The position numbers and the translations under genes were made by a program. Of a DNA stretch of 64,000 nucleotides, positions 35,751-45,399 are shown piece by piece. The stretch lies in contig JAUCBJ010004840.1 of assembly GCA_032718475.1 (NCBI GenBank), forward strand, positions 1 through 64,000, given 5' to 3'. A model generated the notes under the pieces. It searched no databases and was not told where the DNA came from. It saw only the letters and a list, made by a program, of their open reading frames with translations. Each line of letters begins with the position of its first letter. Positions within the stretch are counted from its first letter, which is position 1. The stretch comes from Nemertoderma westbladi (lineage: Eukaryota > Xenacoelomorpha > Nemertodermatida > Nemertodermatidae).

Positions 35751-36049
35751 CTTTAATTATCTGATTATTGTTCTTCTTTCAGTCTTTACTGACAGATTGC
35801 TGAGATTGGTACTTACCGGTACGACAATGACGTACAGACAGTTTGTCAGAGATACGGCGATTCGACACGGATTGAGACTGCAAGATCAGAAGACTGGAAG
35901 CCTACAGGCCTAGCTGGCTTATCAGAAGATGGAAGATGAGAGAAAGTCAATAGCTGCAGAGCTGAATAGGCTGATAGGACTTAGCAGAACATGCAGAATA
36001 CAGGAATAGGCTTCTAGCTGCTAGCATAGGCTGTAGGCTGACTGGCTGA

Positions 36050-36500
36050 TACAGTGATAGACAGATAGGTACCGGTCTGCCGGTACGGTCAGACGGTAGG
36101 TAGGCCTACGGAACTCTGTACCGGTAGAAACTCAGCCTGTCAGCCTGTACCCAGGTACCGGTATGTGTACGGCAGTACTGCAGTAGGCCTATCGTCTGGC
36201 CGTAGGCTACGGCTACGGCATACGGCAGTACTGCAGTACGGTGTGGGTGTGGGTGGCGTAACAATCAGACAATCTGACAGTGCAACACTCAGCAATCAGC
36301 ATAGGCCTATTGCAGTATTCAGGTATTGGGCCCTACCGTACCGGTACCGGTACTACTGCGGAGTGCGGACTGCCGTCCCGTCGTACGGTACAGCCGTATG
36401 CTAGGCCTATATGCCTTGCCAGTTCGCTGAGGTTAACACCTGGTCGCACAGGCAGACAAAGGTACCGGTACCAATACTGCACCACCACTACAGCAGTAGA
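36050..36500. other. Palindromic-word-rich intronic segment
   Basis: Dense in ACCGGT, GTACCGGTAC, TAGGCCTA, CTGCAG and CAGTACTG, all self-complementary words. Open frames on both strands are short and unsupported. The segment lies in the first intron of the SR gene, if the upstream exon is real. Confidence 0.5.
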
Positions 36501-36690
36501 CATAGACATACCGGTACAAAAATACAAAATGCTGAAAGGTAGGATGACAGGTACTACCGGTACCACAACTGAATTAGGTATAAATATGTGAAGGAGGAAT
36601 AATAAACACAACATTTTAAACTTTTGGCGCCAAATTCCTTTACTGAAAGGAAAGTCAGGGAGAGTAAAATACAGGGCTTTATGTACTTAC

Positions 36691-36723
36691 ATGATGGCCT
36701 TGTTTAGGACTGTAGGAGGCCAT
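36691..36723 (-). CDS. Possible first coding exon of the SR-repeat gene
   Basis: A minus-strand ATG at 36723 in a good context (CCACGATGG) opens MASYSPKQGHH and then a consensus donor CAT|GTAAGTACA, phase 0. The next plausible acceptor in phase 0 is directly before MPRKRAS at 35750. Taken together, the exons would give a protein of about 297 residues (33+127+162+147+113+312 bp): short N-terminus, SR/KSPSRG repeats, acidic/Ser stretch, single C-terminal membrane helix. I do not recognise a named family; lamin B receptor- or LAP-like composition is the closest resemblance. Confidence 0.5.
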
Positions 36724-38049
36724 CGTGGTCGTCGTTTTTCGTTTTAACTAAAGTTTGTATTCATATTGGATATTGATATATATACTCATCGTATTATCTG
36801 TATTATCTTATTTTATATGATTGATCCATGTCTATCTATTGTCAGTATGTGTTTCATAACGCGAATTGGCGTCGCGTATTTAATTCAATTCAATTCATTT
36901 TTGTATTCCCAAACATACGGAAGCCCATACACGGAAGCCCATACAGAACATAAACAGATAAATATAAGCACATTTATAACAATGCATAAGCGCATTTACA
37001 ATAACGCAAAAGCAAATTTACAATCATGCATAGTACTGTACATTTCGAATAATGCATATAATAGAAAATACATCAATCAAATTGGTGATGAAAAAGGGTA
37101 GCAGCCAATATAAAAGCTAGTCGATGGCTGCTGCATTTAGGGGATGGGATAGGGGAAAAGGGGATGCGGCTAATAATGATGGGGGGGGGGGGGGGCATTT
37201 AAATTTTATATTTTTATATGTAAATATGCGTTCAAGACCTTCAGTGAAACGTAGTGGTTGGTACAAACCACGATTCCGGTGACGATCAACATGGAAAGTG
37301 TAAAGAATTAAGTACAGTATAAATAATTATTATGCAAGAAGAGACTGCTTGATTTTATTGGAAAATGTTTTCTTTGTTGGCGAAAGTTCTGGCCGATTTA
37401 GTTCCAAATAACTGGGCTATGGTATTGTATTGACTGTTTATCAACCATTATTAGTCTAATTGCAGGAATGTACCCGATTATTTAGAGCAGCAGTAGTTCC
37501 AGTACTCCTCTCTAACTGCTGAGGACACGAAATCTCTATGGATGGCACGTTCACAAGAATGCTACGCCGGGTTCACTGTGTCAAGTACAATGCACACATT
37601 TCGAACCAGACACTATATAACATTGGAGGTGTCTCATAGGTTCCCCAAAGGTTGACACTAGAACAAAGCCGCCTCCGCTTTGCAGGACATTACTGTATTA
37701 CACTGTAGAAATGTAGAAGGCAGGTGTAAATTCGCTTTCCACATATTACTTCAGAAAAGGGAAATTATTCAGATTTTATCAACTTTTTCAAAGAGTAAAT
37801 CACTTCTTAAAAATCAGGTCATTTTTCTTATCATATTCTAAATGAAAAAACAGTCCATCTGTCGTTTAGACTGATATAAAATATAATATAAGATTTATAT
37901 TATAAATCATCATAGTCTAGAAATGTTGGGTGTATATGTGTTTAACATCAACATTATGGCCTTACTGATTGGTAAATTAGTGACAGTCAAAATTTTACTA
38001 AACGTACGAGTAACTACACCAAACAATCTGCCTTGTCGAACTAGGATTA
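36724..38049. other. Non-genic stretch, possible LINE 3' tail
   Basis: No coding sequence is seen. AATTCAATTCAATTCATTTT at 36884-36902 could be the 3' microsatellite tail of a minus-strand retroelement. A run of G lies at 37181-37195. The rest has no feature I can name. Confidence 0.35.
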
Positions 38050-38560
38050 CCAGAAATAAGTGCAAAAATAAAAAGTTCAATGGTTAGACTATTGAAAACC
38101 TGGGATATTAATGACCCGGTATATATTATTTACAATATGTGTAAGAAAGTTGAATTTATATTTGGAAAATCTTATTAATACGAATAGAAATGATTTTGTG
38201 CATTGTAATATATTTTGTTTGAAGGACTCCAATAGAGAAAGAGAGATGGCTCTAAAAATAAAACATATCTTGACATAAACCCTAATCTATCCGTGCATTC
38301 AATTTATAGTGAATCAATTAATTTTATTCCAGATAGTAAGCGCGTAAATTTTAGCAGATTTCGGTTAAGCTCGCACCGTCTACGTATAGAAATGGGCCGT
38401 TGGACCCGCATGCCAAGTAGTGATCGTGTTTGTAATTGAGATGGTAATACAGTACAGAATGAACATCATATGAAATTTTAACGTGGCCTAAAACTGCCTT
38501 TATAAGAAGCAAGTATCGGTATACAGTAGTATTAATTGTACACTGCATTTGTATGTTCGA
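38050..38560 (+). pseudogene. Decayed C-terminal fragment of a LINE ORF2
   Basis: Plus-strand translation with several stops and shifts still shows NLSVHSIYSESINFIPDSKR and then RFRLSSHRLRIEMGRWTRMP followed by VQNEHH. The SSHRLRIETGRW and VQDEHH pattern is typical of the region after reverse transcriptase in many invertebrate LINEs. RT itself is not visible upstream. Confidence 0.6.
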
Positions 38561-39284
38561 TTTTATGGCTCAGTTTTCTAATAATATAATAGTAAGTGTA
38601 ATTACAGAATGTATAGAAGTGCTCGATAATTAGAACTTTAAGAAGAAGTAAATTTATTAGTATTAAGTTGGACTGTATTAATGTTGGGTTGTCGCAATAG
38701 TTATTATATATGTATGTAACTGTAAATATTTATTTACTTGATTTAAATGGGAAGATGTGGTCAATAAATATATTTATATATCAGCGAATACCTAGACTAA
38801 ACCAGGTCCAACCAGTTGGCGTTTTAAAGGCATTTATTTTTTATGAATACACCATAAAAAAACTGTTTCAAGTGGGTCTCCCAGTTTTTAAAGCTTTTAT
38901 AATTTATTTCGTTGCCGAGACACATTTAAACTATTTTGGTATAAAACAAGACAACGATTTGCAAAAGTGATTAAGGTCTCCGATATTTAGTCAAACTTAT
39001 TCGCAAGAATGCTCATATAGCATGATGGTCTGAACATGGCCTAGGTCGGAAGGACGCATCGACATCTCACAAGAAATAGGTATTGTTAAAATTGCTAGGA
39101 AACGATATAAACAATATCCTATGTCAGTGAAGAAATGATTACAGCTTTTGCAGTATACCTACCGGTACCGGTATAATTCGTAACATATTTTAGATTAGAT
39201 AAGAAAATGTAAAATTACCTGTGAAAGTAAAACACGAAACACCGAAGGCAACCCATAGGTTCCTCTCTAATTTGGCTATTACGT

Positions 39285-39475
39285 GTAAGGTAGGGTGTGC
39301 ACCACTGCCACACTAACTCCCAAGGTGACTCTCTCAACCCTTTTCTTGCTACCCCACCAAAATCATGGCTGCATGGTTCCAATTGTACCGCTGGGTTTTC
39401 GTAGGTGCCAACGTAATTTTTGTAACGTAACGTGCTGGTAGGGACACAACAGTGGCGGTGATCAAAGTTACCATT
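39285..39475 (-). mobile_element. SINE copy, minus orientation
   Basis: The reverse strand carries, in order, CACTGTTGTGTCCCTACCAG, ACCCAGCGGTACAATT and CACCTTGGGAGTTAGTGTGG, the body motifs of the SINE at 2497-2775. The tRNA-like head is missing or diverged. It lies about 200 bp upstream of the LRR gene start. Confidence 0.6.
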
Positions 39476-39680
39476 AATTTATTATAGCAGTACAGGCCAA
39501 CACTGATACAGAAAAATGTTGGCCTATAGGCCTACCTTTCTTTAAGAAGTCCTAATAGGCCAACTAATATACATCCTAATAGGCTAACCTCTGTCAGTAC
39601 GGTATGTAATTGGTTGCTTGATTTTATTTTATTTCAAACTAACAAATTTCTCGTTGCGGAGTGGCACATCGCTTTTCACA

Positions 39681-40860
39681 ATGAGTGCCCAAGTAGTAAC
39701 TGCAGGTAATTGGGATGTTTCGATTGAATCTGAGAAGAAATTGAGCAAGAAGGGTAAAAAAGGTAAACGAAAGGGGAAGGGGAAGGGAAGTAAATCGAAG
39801 GGAAAGCAATTGGTTAAAATACAGGAAGATGCTGAATATCTAGGTTTATTATCAGACGAAGATAAAATGTTAGTCCAAAGAGAAAACAAAAGTAAGAAGA
39901 AGAAAACGTTAAAGTTCCTTTTAGTTGGCGATATGCATTTGGAACGAATGAAACGGGAGAAAACCTTGATGATAAAGTCGGATAATGTGCTCCGGGATAG
40001 TCGGGAGCTGCATCCACGAAACGTTTACGACGTAGTTCTGCATGGACACACGATATCTACGGTTGAGAATCTCGAGAAGTTCACCAGATGTCGGATTCTC
40101 GACTTGTCTTGCAACCGGATTAAACGAATACAGGGCTTGGAAACTCTTATAGAATTGCAGGAACTGAAACTTTATGGAAACGAGATAGAAAGTGTGACAG
40201 GTTTGGATTATCTTACTGAACTTGTTTCTCTCTCGCTGCAATACAACCGTATCAACTCTCTTGGTAAGGGTCTCCACTGTCTACGAAAGCTCCAGGTACT
40301 TCGTCTCGATGGAAACACGCTGGAGGTTCTAGAACCGGCTTCCTTTACAAAGAGCCCCGAACTTCTCAATCTCGATCTCAGTAACAACAAACTCGAACGA
40401 TTATCGGCCATAAAATACGCGAATAAGTTGCGCGAGTTGAATGTTGTTGGTAACCGGTTGAATAAAGCGGATGTTGGTTCCTGTTTCAACCTCACAGAAG
40501 TAGACCTTTCCAGTAACTTTATAACTGATGTTTCTCCGTTACAACATCTAAGGAAGATAGAGGTAATTAAGTTAGATCGGAATCTGGTTACTTCGAACGG
40601 ACTCCTATTGGCTGGTACGTTGCCATCGTTACGGGAACTACACATCGCACATAATAAACTATCATCTCTAGCCGGGATTAATAAACAGTTTAGTGGGTTG
40701 GTCGTGTTTAATGTAAGTTATAATTGCGTCGCAGAGTGGGATGAAGTTCTGCAATCGGTTCATATGAGACGGCTTCAGGAATTTTGTTGTCATGGGAACC
40801 CGTTTGCTAAGAGTAAACCGGATTACCACGAAGAGTTGATGGAGTTGCTTCCGAATTTGA
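39681..40860 (+). CDS. SDS22-like leucine-rich-repeat protein, exon 1
   Basis: The ATG at 39681 (CACAATGAG) opens MSAQVVTAGNWDV; I prefer it to the upstream in-frame ATG at 39618, which adds residues without low-complexity or family support. Residues about 20-50 are Lys/Gly-rich (KKGKKGKRKGKGKGSKSK). From about residue 120 to 390 there are ten or so 22-residue repeats of the type LQELKLYGNEIESVTGLDYL and LLNLDLSNNKLERLSAI, then an LRR cap (GNPFAKSKPDYHEELMELLP). Such repeats make a curved protein-binding surface, often in ciliary or phosphatase-linked proteins. The exon ends in phase 1 at TTGA|GTAAGTC. Partner and role are unknown. Confidence 0.85.
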
Positions 40861-41250
40861 GTAAGTCTTAGAGACAATGAGAGTAAGTTTCACAGAAAAC
40901 GAGAGTAAGTCGTAAGTCTTTAAAGACAATGAGAATAAGTCTTACAGACAATGAGAGTAAGTTTTACAGTAAACGATAGTAAGTCTTCTAGACACTGATA
41001 ATAAGTCTTACAGACAATGAGAGTAATGTTCACTGAAAACGGGAGTAAGTCTTAAAAAGACAATGCGAATAAGTCTTACAGACAATGAGAGTAAGTTTCG
41101 CAGTAAACGAGAGTAAGTCTTAAAGACAATGGGAATAAGTCTTAAAGGCAATGAGAATAAGTCTTATTGACAACGATAGTAAGTATCATAAACAGTGAGA
41201 GTAAGTCGCATAGCCATTCTACAGTATATGAGAGTAAGTCAAGACCAATC
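40861..41250. repeat. Degenerate 22-bp array of splice-donor-like units (about 15)
   Basis: Starting at the exon 1 donor GA|GTAAGTCTTA, the intron continues as units of GAGTAAGTCTTACAGACAAT type, many keeping GAGTAAGT or GAATAAGT. Units differ by point changes and small indels, so the array is older than the other two donor arrays. It fills nearly the whole 412-bp intron up to the acceptor at 41272. Confidence 0.85.
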
Positions 41251-41272
41251 AGTACACAGTATAATTTTTCAG

Positions 41273-41652
41273 TCCATCTACATCCACATATCTACAAACG
41301 TGATTTAAAATTATTATTAGATAATTTATGTAATCCTATGCGCATGGCGACATTTTCTTCATTAGGTATGCTCAATGATGCTGTTACGGCTAAGAAACCG
41401 ACGCCGCGGGCATTCCTGCCAGGCCAGACGCACCCGGAACTACCGTTAATCCGACCCCTAACTGTACAGACAGCTTTGAGTTGTCGTCACGTTTCCACCC
41501 AACTTCGCGAGATCGAGCAGGGATTGGCGGAGGACAGCCGCTTTATTGCATCCACATTCGATTCGTTAAGACTCACTATGTACAATCTGGGCACTTGGAG
41601 GGGCGATGACCTTAAACTCACAGACAGACCGACGCCACCACCCTCTACCGAA
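41273..41652 (+). CDS. LRR protein, exon 2
   Basis: The acceptor AATTTTTCAG precedes TC CAT CTA, completing the phase-1 codon of exon 1. The exon encodes 127 residues, including HIYKRDLKLLLDNLCNP, KPTPRAFLPGQTHPELPLI, RPLTVQTALSCRHVSTQL and REIEQGLAEDSRFIASTFDS. It ends STE|GTAGGT in phase 0. An alternative is read-through to a stop at 41776, but the frame agreement with exon 3 favours splicing. Confidence 0.72.
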
Positions 41653-41880
41653 GTAGGTCGAAAAGGGGGGAGGGGCGTGTGGTCGCAGTATGAGTGTCGA
41701 TTATGGCGAATGTTTGATAATTATGATTATTTAAATGACGAAATAATAGTTTTTAAAAAAAAAATTGTAAAATCATAAAAAACATATATAATCCTAACTC
41801 TAAACTAAAATATGCCTAGCATAAATCTAATCAACACGCTTATGATTATATGTATCTTTACATTTGTGCTATTTATCCAG

Positions 41881-42011
41881 GAATTAGAAGCGGCGACAGC
41901 TAATCTTGCGATAACCGGACCTTTGGATTCTGAACCATTGGAAGAAGCCGCTTCTCCTGAGCCGTTACCCTATATCGACCCTACGGCGCTGTTAGCACCT
42001 TTAGAATCACG
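41881..42011 (+). CDS. LRR protein, exon 3
   Basis: This 131-bp exon lies between CTATTTATCCAG and CACG|GTTAGT. It encodes ELEAATANLAITGPLDSEPL and EEAASPEPLPYIDPTALLAP, an acidic/proline-rich linker, and ends in phase 2. Confidence 0.72.
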
Positions 42012-42240
42012 GTTAGTCTGTTACATACTTTGGAAATTTATTTTAATATAATTAAATAACTTTATTTGTTGTAAGTCACTTTTTTCAAATTCGTTAACAA
42101 GTTTGACAAAAAAGAACACTTTTTTGTCAACAAAAAAAAAAATGTTCGAATTAAATTTCAAAGTAATTTCCTTGACATCAATAATAACGTTGCATAATAA
42201 TATTTAATATTTTAGAATATTAGGATATCATAATAGAGCC

Positions 42241-42813
42241 TACAGTATACTACACCCGCCTACAGTATACTACACCCGCCTACAGTATACTACACCCGCC
42301 TACAGTATACTACACCCGCCTACAGTATACTACACCCGCCTACAGTATACTACACCCGCCTACAGTATACTACACCCGCCTACAGTATACTACACCCGCC
42401 TACAGTATACTACACCCGCCTACAGTATACTACACCCGCCTACAGTATACTACACCCGCCTACAGTATACTACACCCGCCTACAGTATACTACACCCGCC
42501 TACAGTATACTACACCCGCCTACAGTATACTACACCCGCCTACAGTATACTACACCCGCCTACAGTATACTACACCCGCCTACAGTATACTACACCCGCC
42601 TACAGTATACTACACCCGCCTACAGTATACTACACCCGCCTACAGTATACTACACCCGCCTACAGTATACTACACCCGCCTACAGTATACTACACCCGCC
42701 TACAGTATACTACACCCGCCTACAGTATACTACACCCGCCTACAGTATACTACACCGGCCTACAGTATACTACACCCGCCTACAGTATACTACACCCGCC
42801 TACTACACCCGCC
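42241..42813. repeat. 20-bp minisatellite, 28 near-identical units
   Basis: Units of TACAGTATACTACACCCGCC, 27 of 28 identical; the exception has GGCC at about 42757, and a partial unit ends the array. It is in intron 3 of the LRR gene. The homogeneity implies very recent expansion or active homogenisation. Confidence 0.97.
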
Positions 42814-42925
42814 TATTTTATTATTGAGATTTATTATCCCTAGATTTGAGTAGATCTATGCTATAACTCTTCTGAGAATATCTGATGTGCCGACACGCCG
42901 TTGTTAGGGAGTTGTTCATCATAAT

Positions 42926-43099
42926 ATTCACTAGATGGTGGAAGCCAGGGGTCTATCTCCCTCAAAACTAAACAAAATAAGATGAGTTTTCTAACGATTT
43001 CTGCCAATTTAGGCCTTAGGGCAGAAATCGATAGAGAACTCATCTTATTTTGTTTACTTTTGAGGGAGATAGACCCCTGGCTTCCACCATTTAGTGAAT
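42926..43099. repeat. Near-perfect 80-bp inverted repeat (hairpin) in LRR intron 3
   Basis: The left arm ATTCACTAGATGGTGGAAGC through ATTTCTGCC pairs with the right arm ending CCATTTAGTGAAT, with about five mismatches over 80 bp and a 15-20 bp loop around AATTTAGGCCTTAGGG. A direct repeat TCTTCTGAGAAT lies at about 42867 and 43100. It could be a foldback MITE or the source of a hairpin RNA. Open frames on both strands here come from the palindrome. Confidence 0.85.
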
Positions 43100-43194
43100 C
43101 TTCTGAGAATGACTTCATAGTGATACTTTATGAATTTTATGCTATTTGTGCTTCCATACCCCAGCCATGAAGTATAATTATTGTTTATTTACAG

Positions 43195-43474
43195 AACGAC
43201 TGACGACGGATATGACGAAGTTGAATTAAATGAAATGACGTCTCACATGGCTCCTTCCTCTAATATACCAATCACAGGCGCCCTTGGTACTAGCGATGGG
43301 AATGAGTTTGGATTGGATAGGTTGTCGAGTGAGTTGAGTTCAACACCAAGTACTCGAGCAAGTTCGGCAGCGGACCAACCCAATGAACCTGCTAATTCAT
43401 CGAGAATAAGTAGTGCTAGGCAACGGTTAATTAACGCCAAGGACTACGCAGATAGTATCGTCAGTGATTCCTAA
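43195..43474 (+). CDS. LRR protein, exon 4 with stop
   Basis: The acceptor TTTATTTACAG precedes A ACG ACT, completing the phase-2 codon. The exon encodes TTDDGYDEVELNEMTSHMAP, a Ser/Thr-rich region, and RQRLINAKDYADSIVSDS, with stop TAA at 43472-43474. The four exons sum to 1971 bp (656 residues). A 51-bp array begins about 30 bp after the stop, so any 3' UTR lies largely in repeat; I see no AATAAA before it. Confidence 0.75.
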
Positions 43475-43499
43475 GTTTTATTTTGGACATATTTTGTTA

Positions 43500-44723
43500 T
43501 TGTCGGTCTACGCAGCTCTCCTACGCAGTCTGTTACTAACACCATGTAGACATACACACTACACAGGTCTCGTACGCATTCTGTTATTGACCCCATGTAG
43601 GCCCACACACTACACAGGTCTCGTACGCAGTCTGTTATTGGCCCCATGTAGGCCCACACACTACGCAGGTCTCGCACGCAGTCTGTTATTGGCCCCATGT
43701 AGGCCCACACACTACACAGGTCTCGTACGCAGTCTGTTATTGGCCCCATGTAGGCCCACACACTACACAGGTCTCGTACGCAGTCTGTTATTGGCCCCAT
43801 GATGGCCCACACACTACACAGATATCGTACGCAGTCTGTTATTGGCCCCATGTAGGCCCACACACTACACAGGTCTCGTACGCAGTCTGTTATTGGCCCC
43901 ATGTAGGCCCACACACTACACAGGTCTCGTACGCAGTCTGTTATTGGCCCCATGTAGGCCCACACACAACACAGGTCTCGTACGCAGTCTGTTATTGGCC
44001 CCATGTAGGCCCACACACTACACAGATCTCGTACGCAGTCTGTTATTGACCCCATGTAGGCCCACACACTATACAGGTCTCGTACGCAGTCTGTTATTGG
44101 CCCCATGTAGGCCCACACACTACACAGGTCTCGTACGCAGTCTGTTATTGGCCCCATGTAGGCTCACACACTACACAGGTCTCGTACGCAGTCTGTTATT
44201 GGCCCCATGATGGCCCACACACTACACAGGTCTCGTACGCAGTCTGTTATTGGCCCCATGTAGGCCCACACACTACACAGGTCTCGTACGCAGTCTGTTA
44301 TTGGCCCCATGATGGCCCACACACTACACAGGTCTCGTACGCAGTCTGTTATTGGCCCCATGTAGGCTCACACACTACACAGGTCTCGTACGCAGTCTGT
44401 TATTGGCCGCATGTAGACATAAACACATCTCTCCTACACAGTCTGTTATTGGCCCCATGTAGGCTCACACACTACACAGGTATCGTACGCAGTCTGTTAT
44501 TGGCCGCATGTAGACATAAACACATCTCTCCTACGCAGTCTGTTATTGGCCCCATGTAGGCTCACACACTACACAGGTATCGTACGCAGTCTGTTATTGG
44601 CCGCATGTAGACATAAACACATCTCTCCTACGCAGTCTGTTATTGGCCCCATGTAGGCTCACACACTACACAGGTATCGTACGCAGTCTGTTATTGGCCG
44701 CATGTAGACATAAACACATCTCT
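43500..44723. repeat. 51-bp minisatellite, left block (about 24 units)
   Basis: Units of ACGCAGTCTGTTATTGGCCC, CATGTAGGCCCACACACTAC and ACAGGTCTCGT. From about 44400 the array alternates with a second type containing CGCATGTAGACATAAACACA, giving a dimer of about 96 bp. The 51-bp unit is a multiple of three, which creates antisense frames of 65-228 codons that are not genes. The BEL/Pao element interrupts the array at 44724. Confidence 0.93.
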
Positions 44724-44994
44724 TGTAATAAAGTTATTACAGTAGATTTATACTATTTTATACTGTATACTTCTTTTGGTGAAGGTTTACTACCGGGACA
44801 GTGCTGATAGATGATTATTGATTGAGAGACAAGCCAGCAAGCAGATTATTATATATTTAGTATTGTCTGACAGCTGACCCCTTTTTCTTGCTGCTTTAGC
44901 TGACTGCCGGATGCAGTCAGCATTATGTTCGACTGAAGGCTGACTGTTGGATACAGTCAGCACTTATATATTTGGTGTGCGTATATTCCGCACA
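44724..44994 (+). repeat. 5' LTR of a BEL/Pao element (271 bp)
   Basis: Begins TGTAATAAAGTTATTACAG and ends ATATTCCGCACA, the TG...CA form. It reads identically to 47165-47435 over its full 271 bp by eye. It contains AATAAA at 44727-44732. The flanks are TCTCT (44719-44723) and TCTAT (47436-47440), a 5-bp target duplication with one change. Confidence 0.9.
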
Positions 44995-44997
44995 TTT

Positions 44998-45015
44998 TGG
45001 TGCCTGGACCCGGAT
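44998..45015 (+). promoter_or_regulatory. tRNA primer-binding site of the BEL/Pao element
   Basis: TGGTGCCTGGACCCGGAT starts 3 bp after the 5' LTR; TGG complements the CCA end of a tRNA. Which tRNA it matches cannot be settled by eye. Confidence 0.65.
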
Positions 45016-45399
45016 CCTGTTGAATGAAGGAATATAATCGGTGTTTGGGAATACTGTTTGGCAGTTTGGTGAATACTGGAATACCTACTGCAGTACTGAA
45101 CTGGAGTAATTAATCAGATAGGCTCAAACTGCAAACTGTTATATTTGGATACAGTACAGCAGTAAACTGCATATTCGACGGACGTACCTGTATCTACGGT
45201 CAGACGGTTAGGCCTAATGAGCCTATTGGCCTACCTATATTCATATTGCTGTATTAGTCAGTACTGGTATATAACGGTACCGGTACTGCATTTCTGCATT
45301 CGGAAATAAACTGGAACTGTGACACAACGCAAATTACGAAGTCAATCCGGCCAGAAATATTTGTAATTTAATCTACCTAACCTAGGCCTTGTAGATAGA

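Noticed and set aside
42861-43170. Two opposed open frames with almost the same residues (LILFCL, LREIDPWLPP)
   Set aside because: They are the two arms of an inverted repeat in an intron.
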